Shown here one piece after another: positions 50,899 to 60,149 of a stretch of DNA of 64,000 nt; positions within the stretch are counted from its first letter, which is position 1; every line of letters begins with the position of its first letter. The translations under genes and the position numbers were made by a program. The notes under the pieces are model-generated. The model was not told where the DNA came from, ran no database searches, and saw nothing but the letters and a program-made list of their open reading frames with translations. Source of the stretch: Lacibacter sp. H407. GTDB taxonomy: Bacteria > Bacteroidota > Bacteroidia > Chitinophagales > Chitinophagaceae. The stretch covers positions 372,001 through 436,000 of the forward strand of contig NZ_JBBKTU010000001.1 in the NCBI RefSeq assembly GCF_037892605.1, read 5' to 3'.

Positions 50899-53262
50899 TT
50901 ATGATTTGTGTGTATGTTTCAGATCAAATGGAATGCGTACACGAAGCGAAATATTCCGTCCCATTTCATCACTGAAATAACGGAACGCATTCATATAATC
51001 TCTGTAAGCTTTATTTGTAAGATTGGTAACCGATAATATAAAGCTCCAGTTGCTATGTTTCATTTTCAATTTTGTTCCTGCCTCAAATGCAAGCAAAAAA
51101 TAAGCCGGTGGCGGATTAAGATAATCGGATTGCTTGATAGATGTGCCGGGCACTTCAATGTTTCCGGTTGAAGGAACTCTTGTTTGCTCCAATACCCATG
51201 TACTGCTGATGCTTACATAACTATCATTCACTTTCCTTGCATTGCCGAAATTATATTCAACAGCTGCTTCGTACCTGTCTGATGGCATCTGGATCAACCA
51301 TTGCTTTTTTTGTTTATCCCATGCACGTAACAATGATGCTTTTACGGAAGCTGCTACGTGTGCATCAAATTGATAGGCTGCAGAAAAATCCAATCCGCTT
51401 AACCGTGCATTGGTTTGTGTATACCGAAACGATGGAAATGCTCCTCGAATAGTTAACTCCGGAGGAAACGTTGGTTCAAGAAAAATAAATCCATCGATCC
51501 GTTTCAGATAAACACCCGCATCAATATCCCATTTGCTGTTGTTGAACAAGAGGTTTGCTGCAATGTTGTTTGAACGCTCTGGTGTAAGATTGGGATCACC
51601 TTTTTCAATACGTGCAGCGCCATGATGCAATCCATCTGCATACAATTCATTCACCTGTGGTGCACGCCACGCAGTAGATGCATTTACTGTTACACGAAAA
51701 GCAGGAACAAAGCGATAGTTGAAACCAATATTCCCGGATGCATTGTTGAACAGCCTGTCGGGATAGGTATTTACCTGCCCGTTATCGGTTGTATTAAAAA
51801 TTGATTTACGATCGAAGCGGATACCTGCTTCAAGGTCCAGTTTATTCTTTGTCCATTTTTCAATCACAAACAATCCCGCATTGGTTGATTCGTAATTGGG
51901 AATAAATAAACGACGCTCGTAACTATTGTTCTGATACATGAACGAACCACCAATTGTTCCTCTGAATGCGCCGGTATTAAAATGATCCCATACTACTTCT
52001 GCCAAACCTGTTCCAATTGTTAAGTCCAGCTGTGGTGCATTGCTGCTGCTGGCAAATCGTTTTTGATCAAACTCCTGGCGGTTGTTGTACTGACCTGATA
52101 CAACAAGATTCAGCCGACCAATAGTTCCTGTATTTCTCCATGCTTTGAATTTCAACAACTGGTGTTGAATGGATTGATAAGGCCTGTCTATGTTATACGA
52201 AAAACCTACCTCTTTAATATAATCAGGTGGATCTTTTGCCAGAATCGCATTCCACAGATCCGTTACATTACCAATATGTGAACCTGCAAAAATGCCCAGC
52301 TTTGTATTGAACTGCGAATAAAATAATTCAGCACCACGGTCTTGTTTTTTCCATCCTGCCGTAACAGAAAAATTATATTCTTCATTGGCTGAATTTGCCA
52401 ACCAGTAATTCGGTGTGCGTGCATACCCGCCACGTTTAGCAGTTCCCTGTAAACGCCAGCTAAAAGCAGGACGTTTGGCACTATTGCCTTCGATCATAGC
52501 CGATAAAACACCCATCCTGTTATTGGTGAAAAACGAAGTATTGATCTCGCCGCCAATACCCGGATCGAACCGCAACAATTTCGGCTCAACCAATATTACA
52601 CCTGCAATAGCATCGGCACCGTAACGAATAGCAGACGCACCTTTGATTACAGAAATACGATTGGCAATGAACGGATCAATTTCAGGCGCATGTTCATTAC
52701 CCCATTGTTGTGCTTCCTGACGTACACCATTGTTTAAGATGAGTACACGGTTGCTATGCAAGCCATGAATGACCGGTTTGTAAATATTGGCACCTGTTTG
52801 TAATACGCTTACACCACTTATTTTTTTGATTGATTCTGCCAAACTTAATCCACGTGTTGCTTCGAGTGCTTTACCCTTTATTTCACTAACAGGAATTACA
52901 TTTTTTGATGATTGATCGCCACGCACCACCACTTCACTCAACTCAGTTACCGCATGCGCCAGATCAATATCCGTTTCCAGATCTGCTTTAAGATGAATAT
53001 GTTTTTCAGCAGGAATACAACCGGCATGTGTAATTTCTACTGTATATGTTCCGGGACAAAGACCTTTGAAAACAAAGAATCCATCCTTATCAGATATTTG
53101 AGTAAGCTTCAACTCTTTGATCAGGATCACCGCTTCATCCAAATGTTCTTTTGTTTCGGCATCATTGATATGACCTGACAGTGTAAGTGTGCATTGAGCA
53201 TGCATTTGCTGCAAACACAACATAAAAATCAGTGAGAGGAAAATACGGCTCATTTGAAACAT
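50899..53262 (-). CDS. TonB-dependent outer-membrane receptor, ZnuD-like pattern
   Basis: This receptor of about 787 residues begins with a signal peptide (SRIFLSLIFMLCLQQMHAQ); start ATG 53262 or 53253, the longer frame to 53289 would lie in the promoter region. A carboxypeptidase-regulatory-like domain (LSGHINDAETKEHLDEAVIL) precedes the plug (LSEVVVRG, VIHGLHSNRVLILNNGVRQE, ASAIRYGADAIAGVI) and a barrel ending in RVRIPFDL with a His-containing tail. It is not SusC-like and has no SusD. The plug motif with QQWGNEHAPEID resembles metal receptors of the ZnuD group as I recall, so zinc or another metal is a guess. Confidence 0.8.
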   Translation of the reverse strand: MFQMSRIFLSLIFMLCLQQMHAQCTLTLSGHINDAETKEHLDEAVILIKELKLTQISDKDGFFVFKGLCPGTYTVEITHAGCIPAEKHIHLKADLETDIDLAHAVTELSEVVVRGDQSSKNVIPVSEIKGKALEATRGLSLAESIKKISGVSVLQTGANIYKPVIHGLHSNRVLILNNGVRQEAQQWGNEHAPEIDPFIANRISVIKGASAIRYGADAIAGVILVEPKLLRFDPGIGGEINTSFFTNNRMGVLSAMIEGNSAKRPAFSWRLQGTAKRGGYARTPNYWLANSANEEYNFSVTAGWKKQDRGAELFYSQFNTKLGIFAGSHIGNVTDLWNAILAKDPPDYIKEVGFSYNIDRPYQSIQHQLLKFKAWRNTGTIGRLNLVVSGQYNNRQEFDQKRFASSSNAPQLDLTIGTGLAEVVWDHFNTGAFRGTIGGSFMYQNNSYERRLFIPNYESTNAGLFVIEKWTKNKLDLEAGIRFDRKSIFNTTDNGQVNTYPDRLFNNASGNIGFNYRFVPAFRVTVNASTAWRAPQVNELYADGLHHGAARIEKGDPNLTPERSNNIAANLLFNNSKWDIDAGVYLKRIDGFIFLEPTFPPELTIRGAFPSFRYTQTNARLSGLDFSAAYQFDAHVAASVKASLLRAWDKQKKQWLIQMPSDRYEAAVEYNFGNARKVNDSYVSISSTWVLEQTRVPSTGNIEVPGTSIKQSDYLNPPPAYFLLAFEAGTKLKMKHSNWSFILSVTNLTNKAYRDYMNAFRYFSDEMGRNISLRVRIPFDLKHTHKS

Positions 53263-53263
53263 G

Positions 53264-53279
53264 GTTGCAAAAATGCAAC
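53264..53279 (-). promoter_or_regulatory. Palindrome over the -7 region of the TonB receptor gene
   Basis: GTTGCAAAAATGCAAC holds a 6-bp inverted repeat with a 4-base spacer. On the minus strand it covers CATTTTTG, one change from TAnnTTTG, directly before the ATG at 53262. A repressor bound here would block the promoter; a Fur-family metal repressor is one option. Confidence 0.4.
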
Positions 53280-53360
53280 AAAGTTTCAAATTTGAAAAAT
53301 CTATTTTAAAAAAGGGAGGATGAGGCTGAAATTTTCACAAATCGTTATTTAGGATATTGC

Positions 53361-54941
53361 TTACCGCACCTTCAGCATGGGTTTCACCTGCTGTGTGCTT
53401 CCGTTCTGGAAACGCATATAATACACACCGGCAGGAAGTGTATACGAATCGAAGCTGATTTGATATTTCCCTGCACTGTAAGTTCGGTCGACCGGTGTAG
53501 TAAGTACACGACCAAGGGCGTCCATGATCTGTACCAATGTATGTCCGCCTTTGGTTGTAAAACTTATGGTGGTGGTTGATGTAAACGGATTTGGATAGTT
53601 GGAGATCAACGTAACACCTGCATTACGGTTATCATCTACATTCGTTAATACACAATTACCATTTGCACACAAACCAAGTTGCTGAAAATTTTGCAACATG
53701 ATCGTTTCAAGCGTTGTATTATCAACACAAAACCAGTTTTGCAAAATGGTAGCATACACGCTGCGAAAATCGTATTGCATTGGTATATTATCATTTACCG
53801 CTGCAGTTACCGGTATAGTTGGGTTTACACCCGTGATGCCAGGATTTACTTTGCTGCCAAATACAAACAAAGGTGCAGCAGCTCCATGATCGGTTCCTGT
53901 ACTTGCGTTCGATTTTATTCTTCGGCCAAACTCACTAAACGTCATACCTAATACACGGTCTTCAATACCTAATCCCTGCAGATCATCCTGAAACGCTTTC
54001 ACCGCATCGCTTAACCGCTGCATCAACGTTGCATGATTGCCGGTAGATGTATCACCTGTATTGGTTTGTGCTGAGTGCGTATCGAATCCACCCATACTTA
54101 CCATGTACACTCTTGTTTTCAATCCACCTTTAATTAACCGGGCAACAATTTTTAATTGGTCGGCCAATGTATTGGTAGTTGGATAAGTTCCCTGTGTTGG
54201 CACAGCAGCAGCCGCTGCAGAAATTCGTGATGAATATTGATTGGATTGTTTGGCCACTAAACGTACATACTGCAATGCATTGCCTGCTTTTGTTGCGGGT
54301 GCCGGATCCTCTATACCATTGATGAGATTATAAAAATTAGTAGCACTTGAAATGCTGATGCCCATGTTTACACTCGGACCCTGAAATGCTAATGATGCAG
54401 AAGAGCCGATCTGTATGCCCAATGGATCGGGCATGGTTGTATTGGGATAACCGACAGGATAATTAGCAAACTGATCGTTGAGATAACGACCTGCCCAACC
54501 GGAATACAATTGCTCATCACTATCACTCGCACTCATCCAGATATCGGTTGCACGGAAATGCGAAAAGTTTGGATTCGGATAACCAACGGCCTGTACTAAA
54601 CGAAGTTTACCATTGTTGTACATGGTTTGCAAACCCGTCATGGAAGAATGTAAGCCGACTGTGTTCGTACCGTTTAAGGTGAGCACTTTGTTTTGCGGTA
54701 TCGCAATATTTGTCCTTGCATTGTAATAGTTGCTGTATTGATCGAGTGGTATCACCATGTTCAATCCATCGTTACCGCCATTGAGTTGTATGATCACCAA
54801 TACACGATCTGTTTCAACATAGGTATTTAGCAATGCAGCCATTACCGGGTTATCACCCAACACACGGATCGAAAAATTATCGATGATGGACGGCAGTATA
54901 GCTGCAGGTATTGTATTTTGTAAAAAGTCTCTGCGTTTCAT
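53361..54941 (-). CDS. DUF1501 family exported protein with T9SS sorting domain
   Basis: This 526-residue protein starts with a twin-arginine-like leader (MKRRDFLQNTIPAAIL). The DUF1501 (sulfatase-like) body includes VLVIIQLNGGNDGLNMVIPL, GFDTHSAQTN and GMTFSEFGRRIKSNASTGTDHGAA, motifs reminiscent of alkaline phosphatase-type metal sites. The last 85 residues are a type A T9SS sorting domain (ISNYPNPFTSTTTISF, IMDALGRVL, GVYYMRF). It should cross the outer membrane through the type IX system. It is 17 bases downstream of the DUF1800 gene, its standard partner. Substrate unknown. Confidence 0.88.
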   Translation of the reverse strand: MKRRDFLQNTIPAAILPSIIDNFSIRVLGDNPVMAALLNTYVETDRVLVIIQLNGGNDGLNMVIPLDQYSNYYNARTNIAIPQNKVLTLNGTNTVGLHSSMTGLQTMYNNGKLRLVQAVGYPNPNFSHFRATDIWMSASDSDEQLYSGWAGRYLNDQFANYPVGYPNTTMPDPLGIQIGSSASLAFQGPSVNMGISISSATNFYNLINGIEDPAPATKAGNALQYVRLVAKQSNQYSSRISAAAAAVPTQGTYPTTNTLADQLKIVARLIKGGLKTRVYMVSMGGFDTHSAQTNTGDTSTGNHATLMQRLSDAVKAFQDDLQGLGIEDRVLGMTFSEFGRRIKSNASTGTDHGAAAPLFVFGSKVNPGITGVNPTIPVTAAVNDNIPMQYDFRSVYATILQNWFCVDNTTLETIMLQNFQQLGLCANGNCVLTNVDDNRNAGVTLISNYPNPFTSTTTISFTTKGGHTLVQIMDALGRVLTTPVDRTYSAGKYQISFDSYTLPAGVYYMRFQNGSTQQVKPMLKVR

Positions 54942-54958
54942 TGAATCAGATTTTTGGA

Positions 54959-56644
54959 TTAAGCCAACTGGTATTCAGCAAGATTCATGCAATACTTAAA
55001 CAAGCCACGTAAACGGGTATTCACAATATTGAAATTCGTTGTTGTGGGCGATCCGATATAAATATTCCATGCATTGCTCCAATAGTAATCCTGATCTTGC
55101 CCGGTTAACAGAAAATCTTTTTTCAGCTGATCTTTTGATTGCTGCGTAATGGGTATCTGGAACAGCACTTCAAACAACTCGTTGATGAGTGCGTTTGGAT
55201 CAGCAGGGTTGCTGAGCTTCTTGGTAAACTCTACGGCATCGATCACTATCTTTTTTCCACTGCGTGAATAACCATTTCCGATCATCAGATCACTAAATTG
55301 ATTTCGCTTGGGCAGTGTATCTGTATTCACCCATATCTCATAATACTGCGGCACCTGGTAATAAGCGGGCCAACCTGCTACACTTGGCGGGTCGCCAATG
55401 TTTTGTTGATTCGTTGCTGCAACCGTCATAATATAATTCCACATACCATATGCATCTGCATAAAATGAAACCGCATCTGGAAAAACAACTTCCCATTCTC
55501 TGCACAATGCAACCGCATGATCAATGGGTGATTTTATCATCGCTCCCTGATTCATTACATCAAAAAAATGTTCGCTTTTGAGTAAGGCTTGCAGTGCCGG
55601 TTTTATTTCCCAATTGTTGGTACGTAATAGTAACGCCAATGGTTCGATCACGTTTGTTTCTGCAGCAGCATCAATATCATAATGCACAAAAAAGCGATAG
55701 AGTTTTTTTGCCATGAAGCGTGACACTTCAACATTCTTTGCAAAGATCATATTCAGCAGATCATCTAATTCGAGATCACCTGCTGTTGTTCCTGTTCTTC
55801 CGGTAATAACCGTATTACCAAAAAAAGAAGAAAATGTTTTGTTAGTTGAATCGTGGCGTGACGAAGTGAAATAGGATGGAAATGTATTCACATTACTATC
55901 AACACGCCATCCCGTAAGCACTTTTGCCGCAGCCTTTACATCCGCCTCCGAATAATTTGGATTGTTTTCTTTTCCCAATGTAAACAACTCCTGTAACTCA
56001 CGACTGTAGTTTTCATCAGGAGCACTGGCGGTATTTAATCTTCCATTCAGGTAAATAAGCATTGCCGGATCAAGTGTAATATCCCGCACCAGCTGTTTAA
56101 AATTACCCAATGCTTTTGTGCGCAAAAGATTTGCATGTTTGTATAAAAAGTTAGCATTACCTACATCCACCGTTTCTGTTGCAAAGTGATTATGCCAAAA
56201 CAGGGTCATCTTTTCACGTATACTCCTGTCTTGCTGCAGCATACAACCGATCCACCATTTTTTGAATGAGGCTCTGCGCCGGCTTTGAATGGTACCATCA
56301 TTATTCACATTGCTGATCCAGGTTGCTCCATTGGCGACATCGTTATCGGGAGTTGTTACACCCGTTACACCATCATACTCTTTTACCGGCGGTGCAGGTA
56401 ACGGATCAACAGGATTTAATAATTCATCTACAGCTTCATTCATGGTTTTAGCTGCGAAATAGCTGATATCACTTAGGCGTGAGCCAAACATTGTTCGTTT
56501 GAGCAGGTGGGTAACTTCTGTTTTGGTCCAGGCACCGGTATAAATAGTGAGGTCGGTTGTAGTGCGCCCAGCAACGGGTTTGGGTTTTACAACAGCAACC
56601 TGTTGCGTTTTTTTCTTTGCAGTAAGAAATGCTCTGCGATCCAT
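54959..56644 (-). CDS. DUF1800 family protein
   Basis: This 561-residue protein shows the DUF1800 pattern: VTHLLKRTMFGSRLSDISYF near the start, MTLFWHNHFAT, LLRTKALGNFKQLVRDITLDPAMLIYLNG, YSRELQELFTLG, AAKVLTGWRV and VAGWPAYYQVP. It begins MDRRAFLTAKKK, a short basic leader with twin arginine but without a clear signal peptide. DUF1800 and DUF1501 genes occur in pairs in many bacteria, and here they form a two-gene operon. The biochemical role of the pair is not known to me. Confidence 0.88.
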   Translation of the reverse strand: MDRRAFLTAKKKTQQVAVVKPKPVAGRTTTDLTIYTGAWTKTEVTHLLKRTMFGSRLSDISYFAAKTMNEAVDELLNPVDPLPAPPVKEYDGVTGVTTPDNDVANGATWISNVNNDGTIQSRRRASFKKWWIGCMLQQDRSIREKMTLFWHNHFATETVDVGNANFLYKHANLLRTKALGNFKQLVRDITLDPAMLIYLNGRLNTASAPDENYSRELQELFTLGKENNPNYSEADVKAAAKVLTGWRVDSNVNTFPSYFTSSRHDSTNKTFSSFFGNTVITGRTGTTAGDLELDDLLNMIFAKNVEVSRFMAKKLYRFFVHYDIDAAAETNVIEPLALLLRTNNWEIKPALQALLKSEHFFDVMNQGAMIKSPIDHAVALCREWEVVFPDAVSFYADAYGMWNYIMTVAATNQQNIGDPPSVAGWPAYYQVPQYYEIWVNTDTLPKRNQFSDLMIGNGYSRSGKKIVIDAVEFTKKLSNPADPNALINELFEVLFQIPITQQSKDQLKKDFLLTGQDQDYYWSNAWNIYIGSPTTTNFNIVNTRLRGLFKYCMNLAEYQLA

Positions 56645-56747
56645 AAGGCAGTTGGTTTAGAATAGAAATCCTGAATTAGAACGTTTTAAGGTACAAAAGT
56701 TTAATGAGGAGAATAAAAAATAGTACGGAGGATATCTACCATAAAAA

Positions 56748-56768
56748 ATCCCGCCAAAAAGGCGGGAT
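56748..56768. terminator. Terminator after the thiolase gene
   Basis: ATCCCGCC (56748-56755) pairs with GGCGGGAT (56761-56768) around AAAAA; on the minus strand it is followed by TTTTTT. It ends the thiolase transcript. Confidence 0.9.
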
Positions 56769-56795
56769 CATTTGCTTTTATTACGATTGCATCAT

Positions 56796-57974
56796 TTACA
56801 TAATATTCTCAATAATTCCTGCAATGCCTTGTCCACCTCCAACACAGGCCGTTACAATGCCATATTTTTTATTGAGTCGTTTCATATCCTGTGTGATCTG
56901 GATGGTCAATTTTGCACCGGTGCAACCTAACGGATGGCCTAATGCAATAGCACCTCCATTGATATTTACAATATCAGGATTAAGATTGAGCGTACGAATT
57001 ACTGCCAACGCCTGCGAAGCAAAGGCTTCATTCAATTCAAACAGATCAATATCATTCAAATTCATATTCGCCTGTTTCAATACTTTAGGCACTGCTTCAA
57101 CAGGGCCAATACCCATAATGCGTGGATGCACACCTGCAGAAACACAATTTACCAAACGTGCAATTGGTTTTAATCCCAATTGATTCACCAAACGTTCACT
57201 CATCACTATTACAAACGCAGCACCATCACTTGTTTGTGATGAGTTACCTGCAGTTACTGTTCCGTTCACTGCAAAGGCCGGTTTCAACTTTGCTAACGAT
57301 TCTGTGTTGGTATCTGCACGCACACCTTCATCTGTATCGATCACATAATTTTTTGTTTGTTTTTTTCCTTTTGCATCAAGCGATACTTCTTCAACATTAA
57401 TTGGAAGTATGCCGCCTTTGAAATAACCATTTTCAATAGCCGCTTTCGCTTTCATATGAGAGTTGTATGCAAACAGATCCTGGTCTTCACGATTTACATT
57501 GTATTCTTTTGCTACTGCTTCGGCTGTTAAGCCCATACTCAAATAATAATCAGGTTCATCTTTTGCAATGGAATAAGCAGGCACAGTTTTCCAACCTGCA
57601 GTTGGCACCATACTCATGCTTTCGGTTCCGCCGGCAATAATACATTCGGCCATGCCCATCCTGATCTTTGAAGTGGCAATAGCAATTGTTTCCAAGCCGC
57701 TGGCGCAATAACGGTTCACCGTCATACCCGGTGCATGAAAACCGACAGCTCGTGCAGCAATAATGCGGCCCACCTGTAACCCTTGCTCTGCTTCGGGTAC
57801 AGCATTTCCTACAATTACATCATCTACCTGCTTTGGATCGAGCTGCGGCACACTTGCCAGCAATCCTTTGATAACATCAATTGCCAGGTCATCGGGTCTT
57901 GTAAACCGGAATCCGCCACGTTTTGACTTGCCCACTGCTGTGCGGTAACCCGCTACGATATATGCTTCCTGCAT
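56796..57974 (-). CDS. Acetyl-CoA C-acyltransferase (thiolase)
   Basis: This 392-residue thiolase cleaves 3-ketoacyl-CoA in beta-oxidation or condenses acetyl-CoA. The nucleophile is C90 in NRYCASGLETIA; the second signature NINGGAIALGHPLGCTGAK holds the catalytic His, and CVGGGQGIAGI near the C-terminus holds the proton-donor Cys. The FadA-type extension NEAFASQALAVIR is also present. It is encoded alone, without fadB or an acyl-CoA dehydrogenase nearby, so degradative and biosynthetic roles cannot be separated; the sequence is closer to the degradative FadA style by my reading. Confidence 0.9.
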   Translation of the reverse strand: MQEAYIVAGYRTAVGKSKRGGFRFTRPDDLAIDVIKGLLASVPQLDPKQVDDVIVGNAVPEAEQGLQVGRIIAARAVGFHAPGMTVNRYCASGLETIAIATSKIRMGMAECIIAGGTESMSMVPTAGWKTVPAYSIAKDEPDYYLSMGLTAEAVAKEYNVNREDQDLFAYNSHMKAKAAIENGYFKGGILPINVEEVSLDAKGKKQTKNYVIDTDEGVRADTNTESLAKLKPAFAVNGTVTAGNSSQTSDGAAFVIVMSERLVNQLGLKPIARLVNCVSAGVHPRIMGIGPVEAVPKVLKQANMNLNDIDLFELNEAFASQALAVIRTLNLNPDIVNINGGAIALGHPLGCTGAKLTIQITQDMKRLNKKYGIVTACVGGGQGIAGIIENIM

Positions 57975-58073
57975 AGTAATATTTTTAGGTTCAATCGTTA
58001 AATAGTTGTTTATGCAACTTTCTAGTTCAAAGTTAAGGTTTCAAAAGAAATATCACCAAATCATTGCTGTTAA

Positions 58074-58103
58074 TTTGTGATCGGCTTTTGGGGTTTATCT
58101 TCG
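58074..58103 (+). promoter_or_regulatory. Promoter of pyrD
   Basis: TTTG (58074-58077), an 18-base spacer and TATCTTCG (58096-58103) match the Bacteroidota consensus with one change. The ATG at 58109 is five bases downstream, again a leaderless arrangement. Confidence 0.55.
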
Positions 58104-58108
58104 CAGCC

Positions 58109-59218
58109 ATGTACAAGTTGATTCGTTCGTTTTTCTTTTTGTTTGATGCAGAGAAAGTTCACTACTTCGCCATGAATGCGCTGCATTTCTTCTGTTCGAT
58201 AGGATTCATCAGAAAACTGTTAGCCAACAATTTTCAACCAACAGCAAAAGGCCTCGCTGTTGAAAAATGGGGATTGGAATTTAAAAATCCGGTTGGCCTT
58301 GCAGCAGGTTTTGATAAAAATGCAAAATACCTGCGGGAGTTGGAAGTGCTTGGTTTTGGTTTTGTGGAAATAGGAACCGTTACACCCAAACCTCAGGATG
58401 GCAATGATACACCACGCCTCTTTCGTTTACCGAAAGATAAAGCCATCATCAACCGCATGGGTTTTAATAATGAAGGAGTGAAAGTGGTGGCACAGCGGTT
58501 GAAGGAATGGCGTTCGAAAAACGAAGTACGAAATACAAAGTACGATGGCAGCAAAACGCAACTCACCACTCATTATTCATCACTCATCATCGGCGGTAAC
58601 ATCGGTAAAAACAAAGTAACGCCGAATGAAGATGCATGGAAAGATTATGAGATCTGTTTTAATGAACTGTTTGATTACGTCGATTATTTTGTGGTGAATG
58701 TAAGCAGCCCGAATACACCCGGCTTGCGTGAGCTGCAAGAAAAAGATTCGCTGCATAAAATTTTATCACATCTGCAAACGCTGAGAGCTGCACGTTTAAA
58801 ACTAAAAGCAGAAGAACATATACAAAAACCGATCCTGTTGAAAATTGCACCCGACTTAACTCAATCGCAGCTGGATGATGTAATTGATCTGGCAAGAGAA
58901 ATTCAACTTGATGGATTGGTGGCGAGTAATACAACCATCAGTCGGGAAGGACTTACCACCGATGCTTCTGTTGTAACGGCCATTGGTGCAGGTGGCCTCA
59001 GTGGTTTGCCAGTGAAGCAACGCAGTACAGAAATTGTACAGTACATTGCACAAAAATTAAAAGGCGAGGTACCTGTTATGGCAAGTGGTGGAGTTTTCAC
59101 TGCGGCCGATGCAAAAGAAAAACTAAATGCAGGTGCAGCGTTGGTGCAGGTGTGGACAGGTTTTATTTATGAAGGCCCAGCAATCGCAAAGAAAATTTGT
59201 AACAACTTACATCAATAA
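58109..59218 (+). CDS. pyrD: Dihydroorotate dehydrogenase (quinone), class 2, with in-frame insertion
   Basis: PyrD oxidises dihydroorotate to orotate and passes electrons to menaquinone at the inner membrane. The 369-residue protein starts at ATG 58109 after the promoter; the N-terminal helix MYKLIRSFFFLFDAEKVHYF is the membrane-binding part of class 2 enzymes. FMN and active-site blocks are NPVGLAAGFDKNAKYL, INRMGFNNEG, GNIGKNK, NVSSPNTPGLRELQ and SNTT. Around residues 134-159 an extra stretch (RSKNEVRNTKYDGSK, then TQLTTHYSS) interrupts the usual link before IIGGNIGKNK; its DNA consists of short word repeats. The frame is open, so function is probably kept. Confidence 0.92.
   Translation: MYKLIRSFFFLFDAEKVHYFAMNALHFFCSIGFIRKLLANNFQPTAKGLAVEKWGLEFKNPVGLAAGFDKNAKYLRELEVLGFGFVEIGTVTPKPQDGNDTPRLFRLPKDKAIINRMGFNNEGVKVVAQRLKEWRSKNEVRNTKYDGSKTQLTTHYSSLIIGGNIGKNKVTPNEDAWKDYEICFNELFDYVDYFVVNVSSPNTPGLRELQEKDSLHKILSHLQTLRAARLKLKAEEHIQKPILLKIAPDLTQSQLDDVIDLAREIQLDGLVASNTTISREGLTTDASVVTAIGAGGLSGLPVKQRSTEIVQYIAQKLKGEVPVMASGGVFTAADAKEKLNAGAALVQVWTGFIYEGPAIAKKICNNLHQ
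58510..58590 (+). repeat. Word-repeat insertion inside pyrD
   Basis: The DNA contains CGAAGTACGAAATACAAAG followed by TACGA, then ACTCACCACTCATTATTCAT and CACTCATCAT. The second half shares its words with the intergenic hairpin at 49771-49830 (CCACTCA, TCATTCATTATTC) and with the copA insertion. Confidence 0.6.
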
Positions 59219-59275
59219 GTAATTGGCAAGATGATTTGCCTGTTGCTTTTTGCAAATTGACAATTCAGGAAAAAA

Positions 59276-60082
59276 ATGGAACATCTTTTTACGTCAGAGA
59301 GTATTATCAGTTTTATCGTTCTTGTTGTGCTGGAAGTAGTGCTGGGTATAGATAATGTAATTTTTGTAAGTATTATTCTCAACCGTTTAAAATCGATCAA
59401 AGATCAGAAGCGGGCACGCCGGTTGTGGATGATCACCGGTATTCTTTCCCGCAGTTTATTGCTGATGGGTTTAGGATGGTTGCTGACGCAAAAAGGAAAA
59501 GCAGTATTTACCATTGCAGGAAAAGGATTTGACCTTGCAAGTTTAGTAATGCTCGCCGGAGGTTTATTTCTTATTTATAAATCGGTTCACGAAATACATC
59601 AAAAGCTGGAAGGGGAAGATCCGAACCAGGATCCCAAAAATGCAAAAGGCATTTCGTTTGGTCAGGCCATTGGTCAAATCATATTGATCGATGCGGTGTT
59701 CTCATTCGATAGCATTATTACTGCCGGTGGTACAGCAAAGCATGTTGAGATCATGATTGCTGCTGTAGTAATTGCCATGACGGTGATGTTTTTGTTCAGT
59801 CCAAAAATTGCAGGTTTTATTCATCAGCATCCTACATTGAAAATGCTTGCACTCTCCTTTCTTGTAATGATCGGTTTAAGTTTAGTAATTGAAGGATGGA
59901 ATGCAGAAGCTGCTCACGAATTACATTTGAAAAATTATATCTACTTCGGTATGGCGTTCTCCTTTGCTGTGGAAATGCTCAACATGGTAATGCGCAAACG
60001 TGTATCGAAAAAGAATGTAGTGAAATTAAATGAGCCCGTGTTGCAACCGAAAGAAGAAGGTTATGATGACATGGCGAAATAA
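59276..60082 (+). CDS. TerC family integral membrane protein
   Basis: This 268-residue protein has seven or so membrane spans and the TerC core: VVLEVVLGIDNVIFVSIIL in the first span and IILIDAVFSFDSIITAGG in a later span, each with the conserved acidic residues. Recent work on family members links them to metal (manganese) export, which would be the first guess for this one; older tellurite-resistance annotation comes from plasmid operons that are not present here. A charged middle loop (EGEDPNQDPKNAKG) and tail follow. It is transcribed alone after pyrD, with a strong terminator. Confidence 0.88.
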   Translation: MEHLFTSESIISFIVLVVLEVVLGIDNVIFVSIILNRLKSIKDQKRARRLWMITGILSRSLLLMGLGWLLTQKGKAVFTIAGKGFDLASLVMLAGGLFLIYKSVHEIHQKLEGEDPNQDPKNAKGISFGQAIGQIILIDAVFSFDSIITAGGTAKHVEIMIAAVVIAMTVMFLFSPKIAGFIHQHPTLKMLALSFLVMIGLSLVIEGWNAEAAHELHLKNYIYFGMAFSFAVEMLNMVMRKRVSKKNVVKLNEPVLQPKEEGYDDMAK

Positions 60083-60102
60083 AGAATTGCATAAATAAAC
60101 AG

Positions 60103-60134
60103 AAAGGCGCACTGGTTATTCAGTGACGCCTTTT
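60103..60134. terminator. Terminator after the TerC gene
   Basis: GGCGCACTG pairs with CAGTG-A-CGCC (one bulged A) around GTTATT, and TTTTTT follows on the plus strand. The minus strand has a weaker T-rich tail, so it may also end the 60150-61067 gene. Confidence 0.85.
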
Positions 60135-60149
60135 TTATTTAAAAAAATA

